Assembly (NCBI GenBank): GCA_037444625.1
Contig: JBBIMA010000001.1
Coordinates: forward strand, 70,573-134,572
From: DTHT01 sp037444625
GTDB lineage: Bacteria > Acidobacteriota > Terriglobia > Bryobacterales > Bryobacteraceae
DNA length: 64,000 nucleotides
Direction of reading: 5' to 3'
The position numbers and the translations under genes are program-made. The notes below the pieces were generated by a model, which had not been told where the DNA came from, made no database searches, and saw only the letters and a program-made list of their open reading frames with translations. Below, one piece after another: positions 33,597 to 41,318 of this stretch. Each line of letters opens with the position of its first letter. The first letter of the stretch is position 1.

Positions 33597-33659
33597 CCGC
33601 CCGGTCCGGGCCGCCCCGGGGCGGGAAGGCCGGCTCGGCCCCCGCCCCCGGGCGCCCCC

Positions 33660-35051
33660 TCAGGCGCCGGGCCGGACCGGCCGCGCTTCTGCGCGCCGCC
33701 AGTGTGCGTAGCAGGGTAAACCTAGCAGAATTAGTGCCAAACCGAGCACGGATTCACGCGGAAAATTGCGAAATGTGTAGTAGACCACGCAGGCCGCCCC
33801 GGCCACAAACAGGGCGGGCAGCACCGGATAAGCCAGCGTCCGGTATGGGCGTAGCAGCTCGGGCCGCTTGCGGCGCAGCACCAGGACCGCCGCCGCCGTC
33901 ATGCCGTAGAGAATCCAACTGGCGAAAATCACATATCTGAACAGCTCTTCATAACGCCCGCTGAAAACCAAGATTGCGCCCCAGGCGCTCAAGGCCAGGA
34001 TCGCCGGCCCCGGCGTCCCATAGCTCGGGTGCACCCGGCGCAGGCGCCGGAAAAACAGCCCGCCCTCTGCCATGGCGTAGGGCACCCGGGCTCCCGAGAG
34101 GATGGAGCCGTTGAGGGCGGCGAAAATCGAGACCATGGCGGCCACCGAGACGGCCGCGGCGCCGTAGTCGCCGGCCACCGCCCGCATCATTTCCGCCGCC
34201 ACCCGGTCGGAGGCGGCCACCGCGGCCGCCGGAAGCACGTAAAAATAGGCCAGATTGGCGAGCAGGTAGACGGCCATGACAACCATTGTCCCGGCGATCA
34301 GCGCCCTGGGCAGGCTGCGCTGCGGATCGCGTATCTCCGAGGACACCATGCTGACGTTGTTCCAGCCGTCGTAAGCCCACAGAGCGGCCACCAGAGCGGC
34401 GAAGAATCCGGCCAACCCGCCGCCGGCGGCGATCCCGGACCGCAGGTTCGCCGGGCTGCCTCCCCCGGCCCCCAAGCCGATGACGATGATGGCCGCGATC
34501 AAGCCCAGCTTGACGGCGGTGACGGCGATCTGAACCCGCCCGCCCAGCTTGACGCCCAAGTAGTTGACGCCTGCCAGAAACAGAATCACGGCCACCGCCA
34601 GCAACTGGCCGTAGCGCAGCTCCAGCGGGCCGCCGCCCGGCCCGATCGGAAGGGGAACGCTGTAAAAAACCCGCTCCAGGCCCGGGAAAAAATTCCCGAG
34701 GTAAAGAAAAAACGCCGTGGCCAGGGTGGCGATGGAGCCGCTCTTGGCCACCCACATTTGGGTCCAGCCGTAAATGAAGCCCCACAGAGGCCCGTAGGCC
34801 TCGCGCAGGTAGACGTATTCGCCGCCCGCCTCCGGCATGGCCGCCGACAACTCGGCGTAACTGAGCGCCCCGGCCAGCGAAAGCACGCCCCCGGCCACCC
34901 AGACCGCCAGCACCATGCCGGCCGAGCCCACGTGCTGGACCATGTCCTTGGGCACCAGGAAGATGCCGCTGCCGATCACGGTGCCGACCACGATGGACAT
35001 CGCGGCCCACGGGGTCAACTCCCGGCGCAGGCCGGACGCGCCTTCACTCAC
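33660..35051 (-). CDS. Amino acid permease (APC superfamily)
   Basis: A 463-aa inner-membrane transporter with about 12 hydrophobic segments. The first helix has AMSIVVGTVIGSGIFLVPKD, the APC substrate-site GSGIF motif, and the second has SLAGALSYAELSAAMPEAGGEYVYLR, also diagnostic. The LAT/PotE-type family takes up amino acids by antiport or symport; the substrate is not readable. The GTG start (35051) overlaps the stop of the upstream SSS symporter by 8 nt and has GGAGGG ahead, so the two transporters are translated together. Confidence 0.9.
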   Translation of the reverse strand: MSEGASGLRRELTPWAAMSIVVGTVIGSGIFLVPKDMVQHVGSAGMVLAVWVAGGVLSLAGALSYAELSAAMPEAGGEYVYLREAYGPLWGFIYGWTQMWVAKSGSIATLATAFFLYLGNFFPGLERVFYSVPLPIGPGGGPLELRYGQLLAVAVILFLAGVNYLGVKLGGRVQIAVTAVKLGLIAAIIVIGLGAGGGSPANLRSGIAAGGGLAGFFAALVAALWAYDGWNNVSMVSSEIRDPQRSLPRALIAGTMVVMAVYLLANLAYFYVLPAAAVAASDRVAAEMMRAVAGDYGAAAVSVAAMVSIFAALNGSILSGARVPYAMAEGGLFFRRLRRVHPSYGTPGPAILALSAWGAILVFSGRYEELFRYVIFASWILYGMTAAAVLVLRRKRPELLRPYRTLAYPVLPALFVAGAACVVYYTFRNFPRESVLGLALILLGLPCYAHWRRAEARPVRPGA

Positions 35052-36507
35052 CGGCGGGGCCCTCCCGGGCCGGCCAGGCGAGCAACCGGCCGATGAAGAA
35101 CGTGGCGCCCGCGCCGATCACCACGTACCAGGTCCAGGCGATTGAGGTGAACAGCTTGACGTAAAGCATGACGGCCAGACCGGCCAGCATGCCGGCGGCG
35201 GCGGCCTTCGGCCCCACCCGGCGAGTCAACACGCCCAGCAGGAAGACGCCCAGCAAAGCGCCGTAGACCAGGGAAGCGATCGAGAGACCCGCCTCGAGCA
35301 CCGAGCCCCAGCGCCGGGCCAGGATGCCGATGCCCACCAGGAGCGCACCCCACAGCACGGTGGCCCAGCGCGCCAGGCGCAGGTAGCCCGAGGGGGTCAG
35401 CTCGCGCCGGCCGCGGGCGGCGGTGATGGGGCGGAAGAAGTCCATCACGGTGGTGGAGGCCAGCGAATTCAGGGCGGCGCTGAGGTTGGCCATGGCGGCC
35501 GCCAGAATCGCCGCCACGACCAAACCGGCCAGTCCGGGCGGCAGAAAACGCCAGACGAACTCGGGGTAGATCCGATCCGGCACGGCGGGCGGGGCCGCGG
35601 AGCGTGCGCCGTGGTAGACCCAGAGCAGGATGCCGATGAGCAGGAACAGAGTAAACTGAACGAAGATCACCACCCAGCTCGCCAGCAAGGCGGCGCGGCT
35701 TTCCTTCTGATTGCGCGCGGCCAGCAGCCGCTGCACCATCAACTGTTCGGTGCCGTGGCTGGCGGTGGTCAGGAAGCAGCCGCCGATCAAACCCGCCCAG
35801 AAGGTGTAGGTCCGGGAAAAGAAGCGGGCGGAAAGCTCGAGGTCGAAATCAAAGAGCCGGAACTTGCCCGCCGCCCCGGCCGCGGCCGCCACCTCGGCCC
35901 AGCCGCCGGGGATCTGGTGCAGAATGACGCCGAAGCTGAGCAGGGCGCCCAGCACGTAGAGGCACATCTGGACCACGTCGGTCCAGATGACCGCCGTCAT
36001 GCCGCCCTCGAAGGTGTAAAACAGCGTCAAGCAGACGATCAGGAGGATGGAGGCGACCTCGCCGGTGCCCAGTACGACCGAGACCACGATCGAGATGGCG
36101 AAGACGCGGACGCCCTCGGCCAGCGAGCGGATCAGCAGGAAGGCCCCGGCGGTAAGCTTGCGCAAGTCCGGGCCGAAGCGCCGCTCGATCAATTCGTAAG
36201 CGGTGTACATTTCGCCCCGGAAGTAGTGAGGCAGAAGCAGGAGCGCGATCACCACCCGGGCCAGCAGGTAGCCGAAGACCACCTGGAGGAATCCGAGGTT
36301 GCCGGCGAAGGAAAGGGCGGGGGTGCCGATGATGGTGAGGGTGCTGGTCTCCGCCGAGACGATCGAGAGGGCGATGGCCCACCAGGGGGCCTGTTTGCCG
36401 CCCAGGAAATAGTCCCGCAGGCTCTTCTGGGTGCGGCGGAAGCGGGCGCCGAAAACAGTGATCCCGACCAGGTAGAGCACAATGACCGCCAGGTCCAGGT
36501 AGCGCAT
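35044..36507 (-). CDS. Sodium:solute symporter (SSS family), second copy
   Basis: A 487-aa SSS transporter with about 13 hydrophobic segments. The N-terminus MRYLDLAVIVLYLVGITVFG runs into the RDYFLGGKQAPWW motif after helix 1 and SAETSTLTIIG in helix 2, the family sodium-site region. It is clearly a different subgroup from the symporter at 270, which has SGRSVPLW at that point. ATG 36507 is chosen because it places the first helix at the N-terminus; the frame stays open upstream. The gene is coupled to the amino-acid permease, so uptake of an amino acid or related anion is possible but unproven. Confidence 0.88.
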   Translation of the reverse strand: MRYLDLAVIVLYLVGITVFGARFRRTQKSLRDYFLGGKQAPWWAIALSIVSAETSTLTIIGTPALSFAGNLGFLQVVFGYLLARVVIALLLLPHYFRGEMYTAYELIERRFGPDLRKLTAGAFLLIRSLAEGVRVFAISIVVSVVLGTGEVASILLIVCLTLFYTFEGGMTAVIWTDVVQMCLYVLGALLSFGVILHQIPGGWAEVAAAAGAAGKFRLFDFDLELSARFFSRTYTFWAGLIGGCFLTTASHGTEQLMVQRLLAARNQKESRAALLASWVVIFVQFTLFLLIGILLWVYHGARSAAPPAVPDRIYPEFVWRFLPPGLAGLVVAAILAAAMANLSAALNSLASTTVMDFFRPITAARGRRELTPSGYLRLARWATVLWGALLVGIGILARRWGSVLEAGLSIASLVYGALLGVFLLGVLTRRVGPKAAAAGMLAGLAVMLYVKLFTSIAWTWYVVIGAGATFFIGRLLAWPAREGPAGE

Positions 36508-36608
36508 GCGGGAAAAGGCGGATTCTAGCACAGCCGCGGCCGGGGAAGCCCGGGGGCCGGCGGCGGCCGCCCCGGGAAACAACAGCGCAAGAAAGCGCGT
36601 CCAAGAGG

Positions 36609-36638
36609 TTGCGGCCCCCGAGGGGATTCCGTTATACT
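36609..36638 (+). promoter_or_regulatory. Putative promoter of the TPR protein gene
   Basis: TTGCGG (36609-36614), an 18-base spacer and TATACT (36633-36638), the same layout as at 230-259. The leader of about 95 bases contains CTTCCG and CGGAAG arms that can pair, and a tiny ATG-to-TAG frame at 36706-36720. Confidence 0.45.
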
Positions 36639-36737
36639 CCGCATTGCAACTTCCGTGGTGAGCGGGGAGGCCGCGGCGACCAGCGGCGCCAGCCGCCGGA
36701 AGACCATGGCAAAAGGCTAGTCAGGAGGCAACGAGCG

Positions 36738-38048
36738 GTGGTGAAACCTTCGCACATCCCAACGGCACTCGCGATCGGCTGGGTCCTGCTTGCCCAGCTT
36801 GCCTGGACGCAGGGCCAGCAGAAGCAGCCCCAGTGGAAGGACCGCGCCGAATACGACTTGTACGAATCCATCACCAAGCAGGCCGACGCCAAGAGGGCCC
36901 TGGAGCTGCTGGACAGTTGGAAGCAGAAGTACCCCAACTCGGAATACGCCGAGGAGCGGCTGCGCTGGTACATCGAGACGCACCGCAAGCTGAACAGCGC
37001 CGCCGGAATGATGGCCGCGGCCAAGGAGTGGCTGGGGCTGAACCCCAAGAGCATCCAGGCTCTGTACTACGTCAACCTGCTGACCCCCAGCCTCAACGAC
37101 ACGTCTGCGGATGCTTTGGCTTTCAGCGAGAAGGCGGGCAAGAGCCTGCTGGCCCACCTGGACGAGTTTTTCGCTCCGGAAAAGAAGCCGGCCGGCACCA
37201 GCGAAGCGGATTGGAAAAAGGGCCGGGCGGACATGGCGGCTTTGGCCCACCGCACGCTGGGCTGGGTGGCGCTGTCCCGCAAGGATTATGCGGAGGCCGA
37301 GAAGCACCTGCTCGAGGACCTGAGGCTCAACCCCAACGATGCGGAGGCTTCGGCCTGGCTGGGCACGGCCATCGTGGCGGCCAAGAAGGTGGACACCTAC
37401 CATCAAGCTTTGTTCCATTTCGCCCGGGCCGGCTGCTATGAAGGCCCCGGAGCGCTGGATCCCGCGCGCCGCAAGCAGATGTACGCCTACTTCGAGAAGG
37501 CCTACACGACCTATCACGGCAAGGATCCCGAAGGGCTCCAGGGGGTCTGCAACCTGGCCAAGACCCAGGCCTTGCCGCCGGCCGACTTCAAGATTCTCAG
37601 CGCGCACGAGATCGCCGAGCTCAAGGAGAAGGAGCTCCAGGAGAAGGATCCCCAGTTGGCCTTCTGGGTCAAGCTGCGCGACGCGCTGAAGGAGCCGGGC
37701 GGCGACCAATACTTCGAGACCGGCATGAAGGATGCGCTGGTGCCGCCGGAGGGGGAACGGCCCTTGCGCGGCCGCCTGGTGCGCCACAGCCCGGCCAAGA
37801 ACCCCAAGGAGCTGGTGCTGGCGCTTTCCGACGATCACACGCCGGAAGTCACTCTGCGCCTGGACGAGCCTCTGACCGGCGCGGCCGAGCCGGGCACGGT
37901 GATCCAGTTCCGGGGCGTCCCCAAGCAGTTCACGCGCGAACCCTTCATGCTGGTGTTCGAGGCTGAGAAGGCCCAGATTACGGGCTGGCCCGCTCCCGTG
38001 CCCAAGAAGGCCCCGCCCGCCAAGAAGGCGGTCAAGAAGAAGGCATAG
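36738..38048 (+). CDS. Exported tetratricopeptide-repeat protein
   Basis: A 436-aa protein with a signal peptide (hydrophobic ALAIGWVLLAQLAWT at about 9-23). TPR-like helical pairs fill residues 40-230 (for example AHRTLGWVALSRKDYAEAEKHL then LRLNPNDAEASAWLG), followed by a beta-rich segment with LRGRLVRHSP and VTLRLDEPL, and a Lys/Ala/Pro-rich tail (KKAPPAKKAVKKKA). It is probably a periplasmic scaffold; no partner can be named. Start is GTG 36738 or the adjacent GTG 36741, preceded by AGGAGG. It stands alone, divergent from the symporter gene and convergent with the nuclease-family gene. Confidence 0.78.
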   Translation: MVKPSHIPTALAIGWVLLAQLAWTQGQQKQPQWKDRAEYDLYESITKQADAKRALELLDSWKQKYPNSEYAEERLRWYIETHRKLNSAAGMMAAAKEWLGLNPKSIQALYYVNLLTPSLNDTSADALAFSEKAGKSLLAHLDEFFAPEKKPAGTSEADWKKGRADMAALAHRTLGWVALSRKDYAEAEKHLLEDLRLNPNDAEASAWLGTAIVAAKKVDTYHQALFHFARAGCYEGPGALDPARRKQMYAYFEKAYTTYHGKDPEGLQGVCNLAKTQALPPADFKILSAHEIAELKEKELQEKDPQLAFWVKLRDALKEPGGDQYFETGMKDALVPPEGERPLRGRLVRHSPAKNPKELVLALSDDHTPEVTLRLDEPLTGAAEPGTVIQFRGVPKQFTREPFMLVFEAEKAQITGWPAPVPKKAPPAKKAVKKKA

Positions 38049-38059
38049 GGAAGGGGCGG

Positions 38060-38545
38060 CTACATCTTGTAACGGCCCAGGTCCTCGTCGTTGAGGCCCT
38101 CCAGCCAGCGGCGGAGTTCCTCGTTGTTGACTTTGTCGGAGACCGCCGCGGCCATACGGGAAGACTTGAGGACGGAATCTTCCACGTAGATGGGGCAGTC
38201 CACCCGGAGGGCCAGGGCCAGCGCGTCGCTGGGACGGGAGTCCACGCTGATCAACTCGCCGTCCTTCTCCAGCCAGATGACGGCGTAGAAGGTGTCGTCC
38301 CGCAGCTCGCTGACCACGACCTTGCGAACGCCCGCGCTGAGGCCCTGGAGGATGCTCTTCATCAGGTCGTGGGTCATCGGGCGCGGCGTCGAGACCTTTT
38401 CAATCTCCAACGCGATGGCGTTGGCCTCGTAGATCCCGACCCAGATGGGCAGGATGGTGTTGCCGTTGACGTCCTTGAGGATGACGATCGGCATGTTGGT
38501 CACCGGGTCCATCATCAGGCCGCGGATCTTCATCTCGACTTCCAT
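38060..38545 (-). CDS. Bifunctional nuclease family protein (DUF151)
   Basis: A 161-aa protein of the BFN/DUF151 family. It has the compact domain at about residues 5-125 with IVILKDVNGNTILPIWVG, EANAIALEIE, and the C-terminal SRPSDALALALRVDCPIYV signature, followed by a helical UVR-like tail EELRRWLEGLNDEDLGRYKM. Some plant and bacterial members degrade nucleic acids; most are uncharacterised. The ATG at 38545 is chosen because it begins the domain. It is 56 bases downstream of miaB on the same strand and probably in its transcript. The frame remains open far upstream, but that part is a shadow of miaB. Confidence 0.88.
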   Translation of the reverse strand: MEVEMKIRGLMMDPVTNMPIVILKDVNGNTILPIWVGIYEANAIALEIEKVSTPRPMTHDLMKSILQGLSAGVRKVVVSELRDDTFYAVIWLEKDGELISVDSRPSDALALALRVDCPIYVEDSVLKSSRMAAAVSDKVNNEELRRWLEGLNDEDLGRYKM

Positions 38546-38601
38546 GGCGTCTCCCTTCCAAGCACCATTAGACCATGCGGGGCCGGCGCCCGGCGCCGCG
38601 G

Positions 38602-39918
38602 CTAGGCGGCCCGCTCGCCGGCCAGGGAATTGGGGCCGGCGCGCGTCACCCGCACCGGCACGTAGCGGCCCAGCAGGGACCGGTCCGCGCCGTCCTGGGC
38701 GGTGAAATTCACCACCCGGTTCTCCGCCGTGCGGCCGATCCACTGTCCGGTGGCCGCATTGTAGCCTTCCACCAGGGCCTCCACCACGCGCCCGATCCAC
38801 TGGCTGTTGCGCCGAAGCTGGATGGCCCGCTGCCGCTCCTGCAAGACCGCCAGCCGGCGGCCCTTCTCCTCTTCGGGCAAGTGGCCGTCCAGCCCGAGGG
38901 CGGGCGTGTTGGGCCGGGCCGAATACTTGAAGCTGAAGACGGCGTCGTAGCCGACTTCCTCCAGCAGGCGCAGGGTCTGCTGGAAATCCTCTTCGGTCTC
39001 GCCCGGGAAGCCCACGATGATGTCGGTGGAAAGGGCGATGGGGCGCCGGGCGTTCTTGATCCAGTGAATGCGGCGCAGGTACTCCTCGCGGCTGTACTGC
39101 CGGCCCATGCGCTCCAAGACGCGGTCGGAGCCCGACTGCACCGGCAGGTGAACGTGGTTGGCCAGCACCGGATTGCTCTCGATGCACTCGACGATGCGGC
39201 GGTCGAAGTCCCGGGGATGCGAGGTGGCGAAACGCACCCGCCGCAGGCCGGGGATTTCGGCCACCCGCGCCAGCAAGGTCGGGAAGTCCCAGCCGGCCGG
39301 CGAGGGATCGCGGTAGCTGGAGACATTCTGGCCGAGCAACTGGATTTCGGTGTAGCCGGCCGCGGCCAGCTCGCGCGCCTCCCGCAGGATGCTTTCGCTC
39401 GGCCGGCTGCGCTCCGGCCCGCGCGTGAAGGGGACGACGCAGAAAGCGCAGTGCTTGTCGCAGCCCTCGATGATGGTCAGGTAGGCGCGGTAAGGGTTCT
39501 CGCGGCGGGTGAGGGGGGTTTCGAAAGTCTCTTCGCCGGCCGGATCCAATCCGGCCACCCGCCGCTCGCCCGAGCGGATCCGCTCCAGCAGTTCGGGCAG
39601 GCGCCGGTAACTGGCCGAGCCGCAGACCAGGGCCACCTGCGGCGCGCGCTCGAAGATCCGCTCGCCCTCCTGCTGGGCCACGCAGCCCAGCACGCCGAAC
39701 AGCTTGCCGGCGCCGGCCTCGCGGCGGAACTGCCGGAGGCGGCTGTAGACCTTTTGCTCGGCCTTCTCGCGGATGCTGCACGTGTTGTAGAGGACCAGAT
39801 CGGCCTGCTCGGGCCGGTCCACCCGGACGTAGCCCTGCGCCAGCAAAGCGCCGGCCACTTTCTCGGAGTCGTGGACGTTCATCTGGCAGCCGAAGGTCTC
39901 CAGGTAGAAGGTCTTCAC
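38602..39918 (-). CDS. miaB: tRNA-2-methylthio-N6-dimethylallyladenosine synthase
   Basis: A radical-SAM methylthiotransferase that adds the 2-methylthio group to i6A37 in tRNAs reading UNN codons. The 438-aa protein has the N-terminal cluster ligands FGCQMN, YNTCSIRE and LGCVAQ, the radical-SAM CDKHCAFC near 150, LLGQNVSSY, and a C-terminal TRAM domain with VVEALVEGYN. GTG 39918 is preferred over ATG 39942, because that ATG lies within a perfect TATAAT (39941-39946) on the minus strand and would be upstream of the transcript start. Confidence 0.93.
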   Translation of the reverse strand: MKTFYLETFGCQMNVHDSEKVAGALLAQGYVRVDRPEQADLVLYNTCSIREKAEQKVYSRLRQFRREAGAGKLFGVLGCVAQQEGERIFERAPQVALVCGSASYRRLPELLERIRSGERRVAGLDPAGEETFETPLTRRENPYRAYLTIIEGCDKHCAFCVVPFTRGPERSRPSESILREARELAAAGYTEIQLLGQNVSSYRDPSPAGWDFPTLLARVAEIPGLRRVRFATSHPRDFDRRIVECIESNPVLANHVHLPVQSGSDRVLERMGRQYSREEYLRRIHWIKNARRPIALSTDIIVGFPGETEEDFQQTLRLLEEVGYDAVFSFKYSARPNTPALGLDGHLPEEEKGRRLAVLQERQRAIQLRRNSQWIGRVVEALVEGYNAATGQWIGRTAENRVVNFTAQDGADRSLLGRYVPVRVTRAGPNSLAGERAA

Positions 39919-39940
39919 GCGAGCACCCCGCCTTCCCTCC

Positions 39941-39946
39941 ATTATA
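39941..39946 (-). promoter_or_regulatory. Perfect TATAAT -10 box for miaB
   Basis: The minus strand reads TATAAT here. Transcription would begin near 39934, 16 bases before the GTG 39918 start, which decides against the upstream ATG at 39942. No strong -35 is visible. Confidence 0.45.
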
Positions 39947-40011
39947 AGGGCGCCCGGCGGCGCCTTCAGCGGGGGGCATAGAATGGATGGAGATCGAGAG
40001 GGTCCCTGGCG

Positions 40012-40116
40012 AGCCTGCGCAGCCGGGCCCTCCGGCTGGATTTCGGCGGTCATGCCCTGCTGGTGGCGGACCTGGCGGATATCATCCGGAGCAAGCGGGC
40101 AGCCGGCCGCCCGCCG
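40012..40116 (+). pseudogene. Fragment of a nucleotidyltransferase-like gene
   Basis: In one frame this stretch reads SLRSRALRLDFGG, then ALLVADLADII and RSKRAAGRPP. The DLIRxKRAAGRPxDL ending is a familiar motif of small nucleotidyltransferase (MNT/AbiEii-like) proteins that often sit in toxin-antitoxin or mobile contexts. The similarity ends at RPP. No start codon, upstream domain or stop fits, and the interval 39919-40180 carries no other gene, so this looks like a decayed remnant. Assignment rests on motif memory only. Confidence 0.35.
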
Positions 40117-40180
40117 AGCGGACCCATTTTCTGCGCCGGCGGGCAGGGGTGGGAGCGTCCTGCCTTTGAAGGCGGGCCGC

Positions 40181-41143
40181 TCAGCCCAGGTAGCGTACCT
40201 CCTCCTCCAGCTCGAAGCCGAAGCGCTCGCGGACCCGGCGTTTGAGTTCCGCGATCAGTTCGCGCAGATCGCGCGCCGTGCCCGCGCCCGCGTTGTAAAT
40301 CAGGTTGGCATGATGGTCGGCCACCCGGATGTCGCCCCGACAGAGGCCCTTGGCGCCCACCTGCTCGAGAAACCAGGCGGCGGGGGCCTTGCCCTCACGC
40401 ACCAGCTCGAGCGGCAAGGCGCGCAGGGCTTCCGGAGGCAGGCGGTCGTAAAGCAAGTTCTTGAAGATGCTGCCGGCGCATTTCATCTCGGGCGGGTACT
40501 TGCGGTTGCGCAGCGCGATCAGGGCGGCGCTGGTGCGCGCGAGCTCCTGAGGATCGCCCGGGCTCAGGCGCAACTCCACCGAGAGGATGACCGCACCGGG
40601 CCAGCTCTGAAAAGCGCTCCGGCGATAGGCGAACCGGCAAGCGGGGTTCTCCAGGCGGCGGAGCCGCTCGCCGTCCCAGAACCAGACCTCGCTGACGCAT
40701 TCCGAGACGGCATGGCCGTAAGCGCCGGCGTTGCCGTAGACGGCGCCGCCCACCGTGCCCGGGATGCCGGCCAGGGTCTGAAGGCCGCTCAGGCCCTGTG
40801 CGTTGGCGAAGTCCACCAGATCCTGGAGCTGCGCGCCGGCCTCCGCCAGCAAGCCGCGCTCGGTGCGCAGGATGCGGGCGCCGGCGTAGCGCAGGACGGC
40901 GCCGCGGAAGCCCTCGTCGGCCGCGATCAGGTTGGTGCCGCCGCCGATGACGGCCCAGGGGAGGCGGTGGGCGCGGATCACCCGCAGGGCCTCCAGCAAG
41001 GACTCCACCCGGGGCGTCTCCAGGTAGAGATCGGCCGGCCCGCCGATGCCGAAGCGGGTTCGCGCCGCCAGCGGGGCGGCCGGGGTGAGGGCAAGATGCG
41101 GGATGTCGCGGAGGCTGTGCGCCGCCTGTTCGCTGGCTGGCAT
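40181..41143 (-). CDS. murB: UDP-N-acetylenolpyruvoylglucosamine reductase
   Basis: FAD enzyme that reduces UDP-GlcNAc-enolpyruvate to UDP-MurNAc for peptidoglycan. The 320-aa protein has NTRFGIGG-like RTRFGIGGPADLYLE near residue 28, the FAD site AVIGGGTNLI near 64, GLSGLQTLAGIPGTVGGAVYGNAGAYG near 117-143, the catalytic Ser in CAGSIFKN near 222, and RVADHHANLIYNAGAG near 272. Type II MurB lengths fit. TATAAT at 41191-41196 (minus) is a likely -10 box. It is divergent from speA and converges on the fragment at 40012-40116. Confidence 0.93.
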   Translation of the reverse strand: MPASEQAAHSLRDIPHLALTPAAPLAARTRFGIGGPADLYLETPRVESLLEALRVIRAHRLPWAVIGGGTNLIAADEGFRGAVLRYAGARILRTERGLLAEAGAQLQDLVDFANAQGLSGLQTLAGIPGTVGGAVYGNAGAYGHAVSECVSEVWFWDGERLRRLENPACRFAYRRSAFQSWPGAVILSVELRLSPGDPQELARTSAALIALRNRKYPPEMKCAGSIFKNLLYDRLPPEALRALPLELVREGKAPAAWFLEQVGAKGLCRGDIRVADHHANLIYNAGAGTARDLRELIAELKRRVRERFGFELEEEVRYLG

Positions 41144-41318
41144 TCTGGGCCGGGGCCTGCGGCGCTCGCGCCGGGCCGGGATACGTCTTCATTATAGGCG
41201 GCGCGCGGCGAGGCGGGCGCCCTCGCGGCGGAGGCCGACTACGGGCGGCCGAGTGAATTGCCACTTGCCCTTTGGCGCGTTTCGATAGACACTGAATTCG
41301 GGAAGGAGTTTCGCGAAG

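Noticed and set aside
36706..36720. A four-codon upstream reading frame in the leader of the TPR gene
   Set aside because: It is very short and has no ribosome site of its own. Chance is the simpler explanation.
39942..40053. Longer miaB starting at 40053 or 39942
   Set aside because: The upstream part has no homology to MiaB, and ATG 39942 overlaps a perfect TATAAT. GTG 39918 gives the usual N-terminus.
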